From Aliiroseovarius sp. F47248L (GTDB lineage Bacteria; Pseudomonadota; Alphaproteobacteria; Rhodobacterales; Rhodobacteraceae): a stretch of 64,000 nucleotides of DNA. The stretch lies in NCBI RefSeq assembly GCF_023016085.1, contig NZ_JALKBF010000001.1, positions 2,356,001 to 2,420,000 of the forward strand. Direction: 5' to 3'. The position numbers were made by a program, and so were the translations under genes. This document shows positions 36,797 through 44,360 of this stretch, piece by piece. Position 1 is the first letter of the stretch; each line of letters opens with the position of its first letter. Under the pieces are notes generated by a model. That model made no database searches, had not been told where the DNA came from, and saw only the letters and a program-made list of their open reading frames with translations.

Positions 36797-36952
36797 TGTG
36801 ACCTCCTTTTACCTGCCCATTGACAGGTGCCAATGTCGCGTCGGCACGCGGCGTGAAAACGCCAAGTGCCCTCTGCTTGAAGCAGGGCATTTCGGGGCAA
36901 CACACGCCATGATGCGTATCAAATAGAGTGTCATTTCTAAGGGTTTCAGCGG

Positions 36953-37486
36953 CTATTTTCCCTCGACCAAAGCCTTCAGATTGGCCAGGCCTTTTTCATA
37001 GTCTGCACCGATCCAGCGGTCGAACATCAAACCCATCCAGCGGGCAAAGGGGTTCATGCCTAACTTGGTGTCAAAACCCCATGTCACCAATGTGCCGCCG
37101 TCCGCCGGTTGCAGATCGAAATAGGCATTCGCAAGACCCTGAGGCCCAAAATCAATCGCGGTATCCACCCGTTCGTTCGGGGTGCTGGCGGTGATCACTT
37201 GAATGCCATTGCCAACGCTTGGCTCGTCTGACGACCAGCGAAGCGTGTTGCCAACACCCTCTTCCGGACCTTCATAAGCAAGCTCTACATTCGGATCACG
37301 AGACAACCACGGCGACCACGCCTCAGTGGCTTGCATCGAGTTGACATGGGGGAACACTTCCTCGGCCGGTGCCGCAATGACCGTTGAACGACTGACCGAC
37401 ACTTCCGACGGCAACAAAAATGCAATCGCGATCAGGGCGACCACGACAATCGCGAACCCTTTCAGCAGGCCAATAACGAGTTTCAT
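36953..37486 (-). CDS. Membrane-anchored SRPBCC (polyketide cyclase-like) protein
   Basis: 177 residues. An N-terminal hydrophobic helix (FAIVVVALIAIAFLLP) serves as anchor or signal. The SRPBCC domain follows: SRSTVIAAPAEEVFPHVN, then WSPWLSRDPNVEL and a C-terminal helix (YEKGLANLKALVEG). Ligand unknown. GAGAGG ribosome site. It lies 47 bp after the YnbA-like gene on the same strand and may be the last gene of that lipid operon. The 156-bp gap after it holds imperfect stems but no clear terminator. Confidence 0.8.
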   Translation of the reverse strand: MKLVIGLLKGFAIVVVALIAIAFLLPSEVSVSRSTVIAAPAEEVFPHVNSMQATEAWSPWLSRDPNVELAYEGPEEGVGNTLRWSSDEPSVGNGIQVITASTPNERVDTAIDFGPQGLANAYFDLQPADGGTLVTWGFDTKLGMNPFARWMGLMFDRWIGADYEKGLANLKALVEGK

Positions 37487-37533
37487 AATTAATCCTCTCC
37501 ATACAATGGACGAAGGATAGCATGGATTGAGGT

Positions 37534-38151
37534 TTAACGCGATTTCAGCTCGGCAATCATATGTTTACCACGCCGAAGCGCTGTGAACACGGTGCCCAGG
37601 AAAATGACCCACAGCGCAAGTTCCAGAGTGTTTAGTCCGAAGACCACCGGCGCAAACACCGCGACGATGGCAGCCATGGTGGCCAATGCCATGCGATGCT
37701 GCTTGGCCATCGGGCCGGTAAAGTCAGGCTCCAACCCCTGTGCAGCGCCGGCTTCGCGGGTATAGGCGGTCAGAACCGCCATCGTGGCAGTGGCCCAGCC
37801 CAACGCGGGTGCGCCAACCCCGAACCCAATACCGACAAGGATGAGGATGTCCGCATATCGATCCGGAGCCTCGTTCCAGAAAGGACCATCGGGTTCCGCA
37901 CGTCCCCCCTCAACGGCGACCATCCCGTCAAACAGGTTGCACAACAGTCGTCCTTGCACCGATAGAGCGGCAATGATCAGCCAGACAGCCGATGCCCCGC
38001 CTGACAGCCAGAAGGCCACCCCGGCAAACATCGCACACAAGATAGACGCCTGGCTGATCTGGTTCGGCGTTATGTCTTTCTGCGCAAGCCAAGTGGCTGC
38101 TCGCTGTGCCCATTTGCGGTCACGGGTTGCGATGGGACGTCGTTGTACCAT
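37534..38151 (-). CDS. CDP-alcohol phosphatidyltransferase, YnbA-like
   Basis: 205 residues, about six membrane helices. Transfers a phosphatidyl group from CDP-diacylglycerol to an alcohol. The family motif is altered: DGMVAVEGGRAEPDG, then FWNEAPDRYAD, so the usual AR is AV and the third Asp is Asn. E. coli YnbA, as I recall it, has the same LNETGD-type change, and other blocks (ITPNQIS; GPMAKQHRMAL) also resemble it. The product alcohol is unknown. It follows the CdsA-like gene by 18 bp; ribosome site GAGGT. Confidence 0.85.
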   Translation of the reverse strand: MVQRRPIATRDRKWAQRAATWLAQKDITPNQISQASILCAMFAGVAFWLSGGASAVWLIIAALSVQGRLLCNLFDGMVAVEGGRAEPDGPFWNEAPDRYADILILVGIGFGVGAPALGWATATMAVLTAYTREAGAAQGLEPDFTGPMAKQHRMALATMAAIVAVFAPVVFGLNTLELALWVIFLGTVFTALRRGKHMIAELKSR

Positions 38152-38169
38152 GAGACCTCGTTCTATTAA

Positions 38170-39111
38170 TCAAACGACGGACCAGAAATAGCGCGTCAGG
38201 TGGAAAAAAATGGGTGCGGAAAAGACCACACTGTCCAGCCGGTCAATGAACCCACCGTGACCTGCGATCAGATGCCCCCAATCCTTCACCCCTTTGTCGC
38301 GTTTGATAGCGGACATCACAAGCCCGCCGAAAAAACCCATCAGGGTGATGATCAGGGACAGACCCGCCGCCTCAAGAGGGGAAAACGGTGTCATCCACCA
38401 CAAGCCTGCGCCCACTGCCGAGGCGCTGAGAATACCGCCCAGAAACCCCTCCCATGTCTTTGACGGTGACAGCCGCGGCGCAATCTTGTGGCGCCCAATC
38501 AGCTTGCCCCAGACATATTGCAGAACGTCCGACAATTGCACCACGACGACTAGAAACGCGACCAGAAGCACGTTCTTGCCTTCATATCCGGGAAAGTTCA
38601 ACGACAGCAGTGCAGGTACATGGCTGGCTGCAAATACACAGATCATGAGCCCCCATTGCGTCTCTGCGACGCGGGTCAAAAACCCGTCCGTGTCGCCGTG
38701 AACGGCCATAATGATCGGCAACAAAAGGAAGGCATAGACCGGGATGAACACGGAAAACATCCCATACCAATCTGCCCAGATCAGGACGTATTGCACTGGC
38801 AGGATCATAAAAAAGCTGACCACCAAGGCCCAGTGATCGGCGCGCCGCTTGGCGGTCAGGGTCAGAAACTCCCGTAGCCCCGCGAAGCTGAGGATCGCAA
38901 ACAGGATGACAACTCCAGCCTGCCCGCCCAGCATGGCCAACGCCAGCAAGACAACCATGCCCCACCATGCGTTGATCCGCGCCACAAGGTTGTCGATTAC
39001 GTCGTTGCCTGGCCCCACTTTCGCTTTCAGCACCTGTCCAATGACGGAGGCAACGATCAGGATTGCCAGCACCCCTCCGATCAGGGTCGTGAACTCTGCA
39101 GGAGCATTCAT
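38170..39111 (-). CDS. Phosphatidate cytidylyltransferase paralogue, YnbB/CdsA-like
   Basis: 313 residues with about eight membrane helices. Makes CDP-diacylglycerol from phosphatidate and CTP. The C-terminal signature SAIKRDKGVKDWGHLIAGH, followed by GGFIDRLDS, is intact. The N-terminal ARINAWWGMVV, the middle SHVPALLSL and the end FFHLTRYF resemble E. coli YnbB more than housekeeping CdsA; this comparison is from memory. The start overlaps the acyltransferase stop (ATGA), so the genes are coupled. The upstream open frame is rejected because it lies inside the acyltransferase gene. Confidence 0.88.
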   Translation of the reverse strand: MNAPAEFTTLIGGVLAILIVASVIGQVLKAKVGPGNDVIDNLVARINAWWGMVVLLALAMLGGQAGVVILFAILSFAGLREFLTLTAKRRADHWALVVSFFMILPVQYVLIWADWYGMFSVFIPVYAFLLLPIIMAVHGDTDGFLTRVAETQWGLMICVFAASHVPALLSLNFPGYEGKNVLLVAFLVVVVQLSDVLQYVWGKLIGRHKIAPRLSPSKTWEGFLGGILSASAVGAGLWWMTPFSPLEAAGLSLIITLMGFFGGLVMSAIKRDKGVKDWGHLIAGHGGFIDRLDSVVFSAPIFFHLTRYFWSVV

Positions 39112-39797
39112 CGAGCAACCTCTTCTGCGACAGCTATCAGGGCTGCTTCGGCGCGCGCCAGAAAAGCCGCCTTGTCTTCGTTCTCGACCACACAGAGCGG
39201 TTCCCCAAATGTGACCGAGCATAAAAGCGGCACCGGGATCACCTTGCCCTTCGGCATGACCGAGGTCAGGTTGTCAATCCATGTCGGCACAAGCTCCACA
39301 TCGGGTCGCGCCTGCGCTAGATGGAAAAGCCCCGGTTTGAACGGCAAAAGCGTGTCGTCTGTCATGTTTCGGGTGCCTTCGGGAAACAGGATAAGGCTTG
39401 CATCGTCATCCAGCGCAGCGACCATTTGACCTATGGGATCTTCGCGGCGTGTTTCGGGATTGCGATCAATCAGTACAGCGCTAAAAACCTCGCGCCCGAT
39501 AAACGTCTTCAATCGGCCTTTCAGCCAGTAATCCGCTGCCGCAACCGGACGGGTGCGCGCCCTGAGCGCAGGCGGTAACACCGTCCAGATCAGCACGAAG
39601 TCACCGTTCGAGCTGTGATTGGCAAAATAGATACGCTGGCGCGGCGCTGGCTCGACCCCCTGCCACACTCCGCGAACGGCAGTGATCAGACGGGCAAAAA
39701 GCGCGATCGTAGTACCCGCCAACAAGGATAAACTGTCACGAAACATCCGCCCGGCAGACCGGTCAGACGGGACGGAAAGACTTGGCCTTGGCGTCAT
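39108..39797 (-). CDS. 1-acyl-sn-glycerol-3-phosphate acyltransferase-like protein (PlsC family)
   Basis: 229 residues. The acyltransferase block I motif HX4D is present in NHSSNGD (about 74), and block III in LILFPEGTRNMTD. One hydrophobic N-terminal segment (LSLLAGTTIALFARLI) ties it to the membrane. It would acylate lysophosphatidate to phosphatidate, the substrate of the next gene. The ATG at 39797 overlaps the carbonic anhydrase gene by 35 bp; an internal ATG at 39746 avoids the overlap, and neither ribosome site is strong. Confidence 0.85.
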   Translation of the reverse strand: MTPRPSLSVPSDRSAGRMFRDSLSLLAGTTIALFARLITAVRGVWQGVEPAPRQRIYFANHSSNGDFVLIWTVLPPALRARTRPVAAADYWLKGRLKTFIGREVFSAVLIDRNPETRREDPIGQMVAALDDDASLILFPEGTRNMTDDTLLPFKPGLFHLAQARPDVELVPTWIDNLTSVMPKGKVIPVPLLCSVTFGEPLCVVENEDKAAFLARAEAALIAVAEEVAR

Positions 39798-40410
39798 AGA
39801 ATTCTAACCCGCCTTCACCAATGTCATTCCACAACCCGTGCAACGTCAGCTTGCCATCTGCCACCGCGTCCTGAATAAAGGGAAAAGTCAGCAGGTTTTC
39901 CAACGAGATCAGCACGGCTTCTTTTTCAAGTGTTGCGCTGTCAATCTCGGCGTCATTTCCCCCAAGACGCTCATACCCCGGCTTCAGAATGTCAATCCAG
40001 CGCCCGACAAAGGACGTTTTTTCGGCCAACTCTGGTGCGCGCCCATGACACAGTTCGTGAAACCCTTTCACACCGCCGCAGCTGGAGTGGCCTAGCACGA
40101 TCAGATGGGCGACCTTCAGGGCGGTCACCGCATATTCGATCGCCGCCGATGTACCGTGATAGTCGCCATCCGGCGCATAAGGTGGAACAAGATTGGCAAT
40201 ATTGCGGTGAATGAAAAACTCGCCCTGATCTGCACCGAAAATGGCGGTGACGTGTACCCGGGAATCGCAGCAGGAAATCACCATGGCGCGTGGATGCTGC
40301 CCTTGTTCGGCCAGTTGACGATACCAGGATTGATTGTCGGCATAACCCGTGGCTTTCCAGCCTTGATAGCGATGTACAAGGTATGATGGCAGTGGTTGCG
40401 CGCGTTCCAT
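39763..40410 (-). CDS. Beta-class carbonic anhydrase
   Basis: 215 residues. Interconverts CO2 and bicarbonate. The zinc/active-site Cys and the Asp-Arg dyad lie in SCCDSRVH, and the second His and Cys ligands in GHSSCGGV. HRNIANLVPPY and SAAIEYAV are further family blocks. Start preceded by GGAGGACACT. First gene of the minus-strand set leading into the phospholipid genes; bicarbonate supply to fatty acid synthesis would be one logical link, but that is speculation. Confidence 0.95.
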   Translation of the reverse strand: MERAQPLPSYLVHRYQGWKATGYADNQSWYRQLAEQGQHPRAMVISCCDSRVHVTAIFGADQGEFFIHRNIANLVPPYAPDGDYHGTSAAIEYAVTALKVAHLIVLGHSSCGGVKGFHELCHGRAPELAEKTSFVGRWIDILKPGYERLGGNDAEIDSATLEKEAVLISLENLLTFPFIQDAVADGKLTLHGLWNDIGEGGLEFYDAKAKSFRPV

Positions 40411-40552
40411 AGTGTCCTCCGGTTTCAGTTGACCAGTATGTAAGCGGCAATCGTATGTAATTCGAGGAAATTTTGCAGTATCGATATACGATTTCTTGAG
40501 GCCGTTACGTCACGATCACCACGAGAGGGAATTTTTTACTAGGGGTGAACAG

Positions 40553-40933
40553 GTGACTGTCGTTGTTAAGTTATGCCACAGGGAATCCGTGCGTCTGGAT
40601 CGCGCGCAATTGGAACGCATGTATGTGCAATGGGGGCCAGTGCGCGCCGACAAAGAGGTCAATCAGGCCCTTGAGGAATTGGCGATCGGCATGGCAGATG
40701 TTCAAAAATCGCACCGTCAGGGGCGGCATGAGGATTTGCGCGATCACGTGCGCGATCTGATTGGGATTGCCAACAGAATCGGAATGACTAGCCTTGGTCG
40801 GGTAGCCCGCGACGTTCTTGATCTGTCGACGGCAAACGACATCCCGGCATTCAACGCAACGGTCGCACGGCTGGGTAGGATCAGCGAACGAAGCCTGATT
40901 GCTGTGTGGGATATTCAGGATATGTCGATCTAG
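40553..40933 (+). CDS. Small helical protein resembling an Hpt domain without its histidine
   Basis: 126 residues from a GTG at 40553 (VTVVVKLCHRESVRLD), behind AGGGGTGAACAG. No signal or membrane helix; almost entirely alpha-helical. The segment RDLIGIANRIGMTSLGRVAR aligns with the Hpt signature H-x-L-K-G-x-A-x-x-I-G-x-x-x-L, but the phosphoacceptor His is Arg and the Lys is Ile. It may be a degenerate histidine phosphotransfer protein or an unrelated four-helix bundle. It lies 86 bp before the aminopeptidase gene. Function unknown. Confidence 0.7.
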   Translation: MTVVVKLCHRESVRLDRAQLERMYVQWGPVRADKEVNQALEELAIGMADVQKSHRQGRHEDLRDHVRDLIGIANRIGMTSLGRVARDVLDLSTANDIPAFNATVARLGRISERSLIAVWDIQDMSI

Positions 40934-41019
40934 GCCGCTGGCAGCCGGGTTGCGGCTTTGCCTTGCGGTGCTGCGCTGGAGCGTTAAGTTGGCTTCAACT
41001 CAACTTCTCCGAGGCCAAG

Positions 41020-42402
41020 ATGACACTAACATTTGCCCCCGAAACTCCTGACGCCATCCCATTGATCGCGATCGAAAAAGGTGATGAAACCGTTCTGAGC
41101 GCCTTGCCGGAACCCGCACGGTCCTGGGCCCGTGCGAACGGATTTCAGGGCGCATTGGGTGAAGTTCTTGTCGTCCCAGACGAGAACGGCGTACCAGCAC
41201 TGGCCCTGGTCGGCAACGGAGATGAAGCCACTCGCGGCCGCAACCGCTTTGGCATGGCGGCGGCACGCGCCAAGCTGCCCAAGGGCACCTATCGTCTGCA
41301 ACACGCGCTGGAGACGACCGCCTTGGAAGAGGCTATGCTTGGCTGGCTTCTGGAAGGTTATCGGTTCGACCGCTATGCCAGCCAGAAACGGCCCGAGGCG
41401 ATGATCGTCGCACCAGATGGGATCGATGCAAATCGGTTAGAGGTAATCGCGGCAGGCGAAGCGCTGACGCGCGACCTGATCAACACCCCGACCGAGGATA
41501 TGGGGCCGGATCAACTGGAACAGGCCATCGCTAAGCTTGCCAAGGATCACGGCGCCAAGATTTCTGCAACCACGGGCGATGCGCTGTTGAAAGACAACTT
41601 TCCGATGATCCATGCCGTGGGCCGTGCAGCAGACCGCGCACCCCGGCTGATCGACTTGCGCTGGGGGAATGCGGGCCCGAAGCTAACGCTTGTTGGTAAA
41701 GGCGTCTGCTTCGATACGGGTGGCCTGAACCTGAAACCCGGTTCGTCCATGGGTCTGATGAAAAAGGATATGGGCGGGGCGGCGACTGTATTGGGTCTGG
41801 CACAGATGATCATGTCACTGGGTCTGAAGCTCCAACTTCGAGTACTAATTCCCGCAGTGGAAAACGCGGTCGCAGGCAATGCGTTTCGTCCTAGTGACAT
41901 CCTGACATCGCGCAAAGGGTTGACGGTCGAGGTGAATAACACCGACGCCGAAGGGCGACTGGTTTTGGCCGATGCGTTGGCCTTGGCGGATGAAGAAACG
42001 CCTGACCTGATCATATCGATGGCGACCTTAACCGGGGCCGCACGAGTCGCGGTCGGCCCCGACCTGTCGCCCTTTTATGCGACCCGACCTGCGGATGCCG
42101 ATGCGCTGCGCAAAGGGGCCGCTGCCGCAGCTGATCCAGTCTGGGAGCTTCCATTGTGGAAGCCATATGAAACCATGATCGAACCCGGTATCGCCGACCT
42201 GGACAACGCGCCCAAGGGCGGCTTTGCAGGCTCGATCACCGCGGCATTGTTTCTGAACCGATTTGTCACCGACACTCCGCGCTACATGCATTTCGACATT
42301 TATGGCTGGAATCCCACCGCTGCCCCAGCCCGCCCCAAGGGCGGGGTCGGCATGGGTGCGCGGGCGCTGTTGGCGGCGCTTCCTGACATGTTGGATCTGT
42401 AA
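41020..42402 (+). CDS. Leucyl aminopeptidase family protein (M17)
   Basis: 460 residues. Cytosolic two-metal aminopeptidase. The signature NTDAEGRLVLADALAL and the metal/Lys segment GKGVCFDTGGLNLKPG are intact, as is KKDMGGAA. The ATG at 41020 (MTLTFAPETPDAIPL) is chosen; the longer frame enters the preceding gene. Its TAA overlaps the ATG of the NlpC/P60 gene by one base (TAATG), so the two are coupled. Confidence 0.93.
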   Translation: MTLTFAPETPDAIPLIAIEKGDETVLSALPEPARSWARANGFQGALGEVLVVPDENGVPALALVGNGDEATRGRNRFGMAAARAKLPKGTYRLQHALETTALEEAMLGWLLEGYRFDRYASQKRPEAMIVAPDGIDANRLEVIAAGEALTRDLINTPTEDMGPDQLEQAIAKLAKDHGAKISATTGDALLKDNFPMIHAVGRAADRAPRLIDLRWGNAGPKLTLVGKGVCFDTGGLNLKPGSSMGLMKKDMGGAATVLGLAQMIMSLGLKLQLRVLIPAVENAVAGNAFRPSDILTSRKGLTVEVNNTDAEGRLVLADALALADEETPDLIISMATLTGAARVAVGPDLSPFYATRPADADALRKGAAAAADPVWELPLWKPYETMIEPGIADLDNAPKGGFAGSITAALFLNRFVTDTPRYMHFDIYGWNPTAAPARPKGGVGMGARALLAALPDMLDL

Positions 42403-43223
42403 TGGACCCCCGCGTGACCCCCGCCAACACCCGCGTCGCGCATGAGAGCCTGCGCGGTCAGGTTGATGCACCCGTGTATACCAAAGGCACTTGGCGACGA
42501 ATTTCGGTCGGTGTGGTCGATATCCTGAAAGCACCCGGCGGGCCGCGAAACCGTCAGGCTCTATGGGGCGAACGCGTGCTGGAACTGGAAATCCATGACG
42601 GGTTCGCCTTCGTACGAGCCGAGAAAGACGGTTATGTCGGATACATCGCCGCAGCATGCCTTACAGACGACGCCGAGGCCACGCATTGGGTCAGCAGTCT
42701 TGGCTCTCACCTGTATCCTGCCCCCGATATGAAACATCACGAAGTTGATACGTTGTCCTTCGGCGCGCGTGTGACAATCATGGGTGCGGTCAACCGGTTC
42801 TTGGAAACCGACACCGGACATTTCGTGCCGACGGCGCATCTCAGCCCGGTAGGAGCGGTGCGAGACGATGTTGTTGCCAGTGCGGAGTTGTTTTTAGGGA
42901 CACCCTACTTGTGGGGTGGCAACTCGCGCGCAGGCATAGATTGTTCGGGTCTGGTGCAGGCGGCCCTTCTGGCAGCAGGCCATGACTGCCCGGGCGACAG
43001 CGACATGCAGGAAATGCTGGGCACCGCGATTGCAGATGGTGCAACGCTTGAACGCGGCGACCTTCTATTCTGGAAGGGTCATGTTGCACTGGTCGTCGAT
43101 CAAACGCGGATGATCCATGCCAACGCTTATCACATGGCCATTGCGTATGAAGAGATTGACGCTGGCATCGCACGGATCAAAGCTCAAGGCGACGGGCCGA
43201 TCACGGCACGCCGGCGGCTCTGA
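42402..43223 (+). CDS. NlpC/P60 (C40) family peptidase
   Basis: 273 residues. The C-terminal half is a papain-like NlpC/P60 domain: catalytic Cys in GIDCSGLVQAAL (about 186), His in WKGHVALVVD (about 225), third residue His in MIHANAYH. The N-terminal half looks like SH3-type beta domains (HESLRGQVDAPVYTKG). No signal peptide, so it may act on recycled muropeptides in the cytoplasm, as the pairing with an aminopeptidase suggests. Similar SH3-NlpC proteins are dipeptidyl peptidases that split gamma-D-Glu-diaminopimelate bonds. Confidence 0.9.
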   Translation: MDPRVTPANTRVAHESLRGQVDAPVYTKGTWRRISVGVVDILKAPGGPRNRQALWGERVLELEIHDGFAFVRAEKDGYVGYIAAACLTDDAEATHWVSSLGSHLYPAPDMKHHEVDTLSFGARVTIMGAVNRFLETDTGHFVPTAHLSPVGAVRDDVVASAELFLGTPYLWGGNSRAGIDCSGLVQAALLAAGHDCPGDSDMQEMLGTAIADGATLERGDLLFWKGHVALVVDQTRMIHANAYHMAIAYEEIDAGIARIKAQGDGPITARRRL

Positions 43224-43228
43224 CATCT

Positions 43229-43654
43229 TTAGTCGACCGCGCGGATCAGTTTGCGTTCCAACACCCTAAGCACGGCTTGAAGATCGCTGCCACGTTTCAG
43301 AATACGCCCATCCATACCGATCACCGCATATTGCCCTTGCTTATTGCGCAGCTTGGGGCGTTTTTCGATCCGGTAAAGGGGGGTTTCCGCCGTACGACGA
43401 AAGACCGAGAAAACCGCGACCTCTCGCAGAAAGCTCATCCCATAGTCGCGCCATTCTCCGGCAGCGACCATGCGCCCATACAGGCCCATGATGGTGCCAA
43501 GTTCCCTACGATGAAAGACAACTTGGTCGGCTGGCTGGCCTTGCCCGGGAAAGGGCGTCAGGTTTTGCATGTTCATATGTTCAGCTTGCCGTTCAATGAT
43601 AAACAAATCAATCCCTGCCCAGATTTGGTCGCGTTTTCGTGCGGAAGATACCAC
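43229..43654 (-). CDS. DUF2794 domain protein
   Basis: 141 residues. The domain is recognisable from VVFHRRELGTIMGLYGRMVA, then GEWRDYGMSFLREVAVFSVF and LYRIEKRPKL, with LKRGSDLQAVLRVLERKL at the end. It is a conserved alphaproteobacterial family of unknown function. The GTG at 43654 is chosen because a full-length Shine-Dalgarno, AAGGAGGTG, lies just before it. An ATG at 43576 (MNMQNLTPF) would give the usual family N-terminus but has no ribosome site. Convergent with the NlpC/P60 gene. Confidence 0.8.
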   Translation of the reverse strand: MVSSARKRDQIWAGIDLFIIERQAEHMNMQNLTPFPGQGQPADQVVFHRRELGTIMGLYGRMVAAGEWRDYGMSFLREVAVFSVFRRTAETPLYRIEKRPKLRNKQGQYAVIGMDGRILKRGSDLQAVLRVLERKLIRAVD

Positions 43655-43720
43655 AACACCTCCTTTTTGACGCCGCGTTAACGCGCAATACGTAACCTTG
43701 TAGAGAGAGCGTAAGCTCAG

Positions 43721-43764
43721 CCCGGTGCCGTGGTAACAGCCCCCACCCAGTTTGCGGCACCGGG
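43721..43764. repeat. Long inverted repeat in the DUF2794/paaI gap
   Basis: Perfect 10-bp arms CCCGGTGCCG (43721-43730) and CGGCACCGGG (43755-43764) with a 24-nt loop. TAACAG in the loop (43734-43739) is complementary to CTGTTA just outside (43769-43774). No T run follows on either strand. It could be an RNA leader of either divergent gene or a protein site. Confidence 0.5.
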
Positions 43765-43841
43765 TCTACTGTTAGCCCCCCTTGCTTTTGTCGAAATGCT
43801 TCGCCGCGCACATTCATGTGAGTGGTTAAACACAACACTAT

Positions 43842-43855
43842 TGACCGAACGGTCA
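43842..43855. promoter_or_regulatory. Candidate TetR-family operator before paaI
   Basis: TGACCGAACGGTCA: 6-bp arms TGACCG/CGGTCA around AA, 38 bp before the paaI start. A TTGACC -35-like box (43841-43846) overlaps it, so binding would block transcription. Palindromes of this ACCG/CGGT kind are usual for TetR-type regulators of CoA-linked catabolic genes, and a TetR gene closes this operon. Confidence 0.65.
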
Positions 43856-43893
43856 GCTTTGTGCATCCTCAAGTAAACGAGCTCGGGGGAAAT

Positions 43894-44325
43894 ATGACGC
43901 CACAAGACCGTGCAGAACGCGCCGCCAAGGTGATGTGGGACGACGATCCCGCCTCGCAAGGGTTGGGAATGTCATTAGATCAGATTGGCCCCGGTCATGC
44001 TGTTCTTTCGATGACAGTGCGCGGCGACATGTCGAACGGGCATGGAATTTGCCATGGCGGGTTTATTTTCGCGCTGGCAGACAGCGCCTTTGCCTTTGCC
44101 TGCAACAGCTACAATCACCGCGTGGTCGCACAACACAACTCGATCACCTATCTGGCGCCAGGAAAGCTGGGTGAACGCCTTGTGGCAACTGCCAACGAAA
44201 CAAGCCGCGCCGGCCGGTCCGGCATCTATGACGTGACTGTAGCGGGAGAAGACGGGCGCAACGTCGCCCTGTTCCGCGGTCACTCGCGCCAGATTTCCGG
44301 CGCACATTTCGACGAGAACGAATGA
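43894..44325 (+). CDS. paaI: PaaI-type hotdog thioesterase
   Basis: 143 residues. Hotdog-fold acyl-CoA thioesterase with the PaaI block GHGICHGGFIFALADSAFAF (Asp nucleophile/base) and NSYNHRVVAQHNSI. In phenylacetate degradation PaaI hydrolyses dead-end ring-hydroxylated CoA esters and rescues CoA. The ATG at 43894 follows CGGGGGAAAT; a longer frame would run through the operator. First gene of paaI-paaK-TetR. Confidence 0.92.
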   Translation: MTPQDRAERAAKVMWDDDPASQGLGMSLDQIGPGHAVLSMTVRGDMSNGHGICHGGFIFALADSAFAFACNSYNHRVVAQHNSITYLAPGKLGERLVATANETSRAGRSGIYDVTVAGEDGRNVALFRGHSRQISGAHFDENE

Positions 44326-44360
44326 CATGGGGTGGGACTCGGTCCCGCCGGAGGAGAGAC

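Noticed and set aside
43651..43670. ACACCTCCTTTTT on the plus strand, resembling the 3' end of 16S rRNA
   Set aside because: No rRNA sequence precedes it; it is simply the complement of a strong Shine-Dalgarno on the minus strand.
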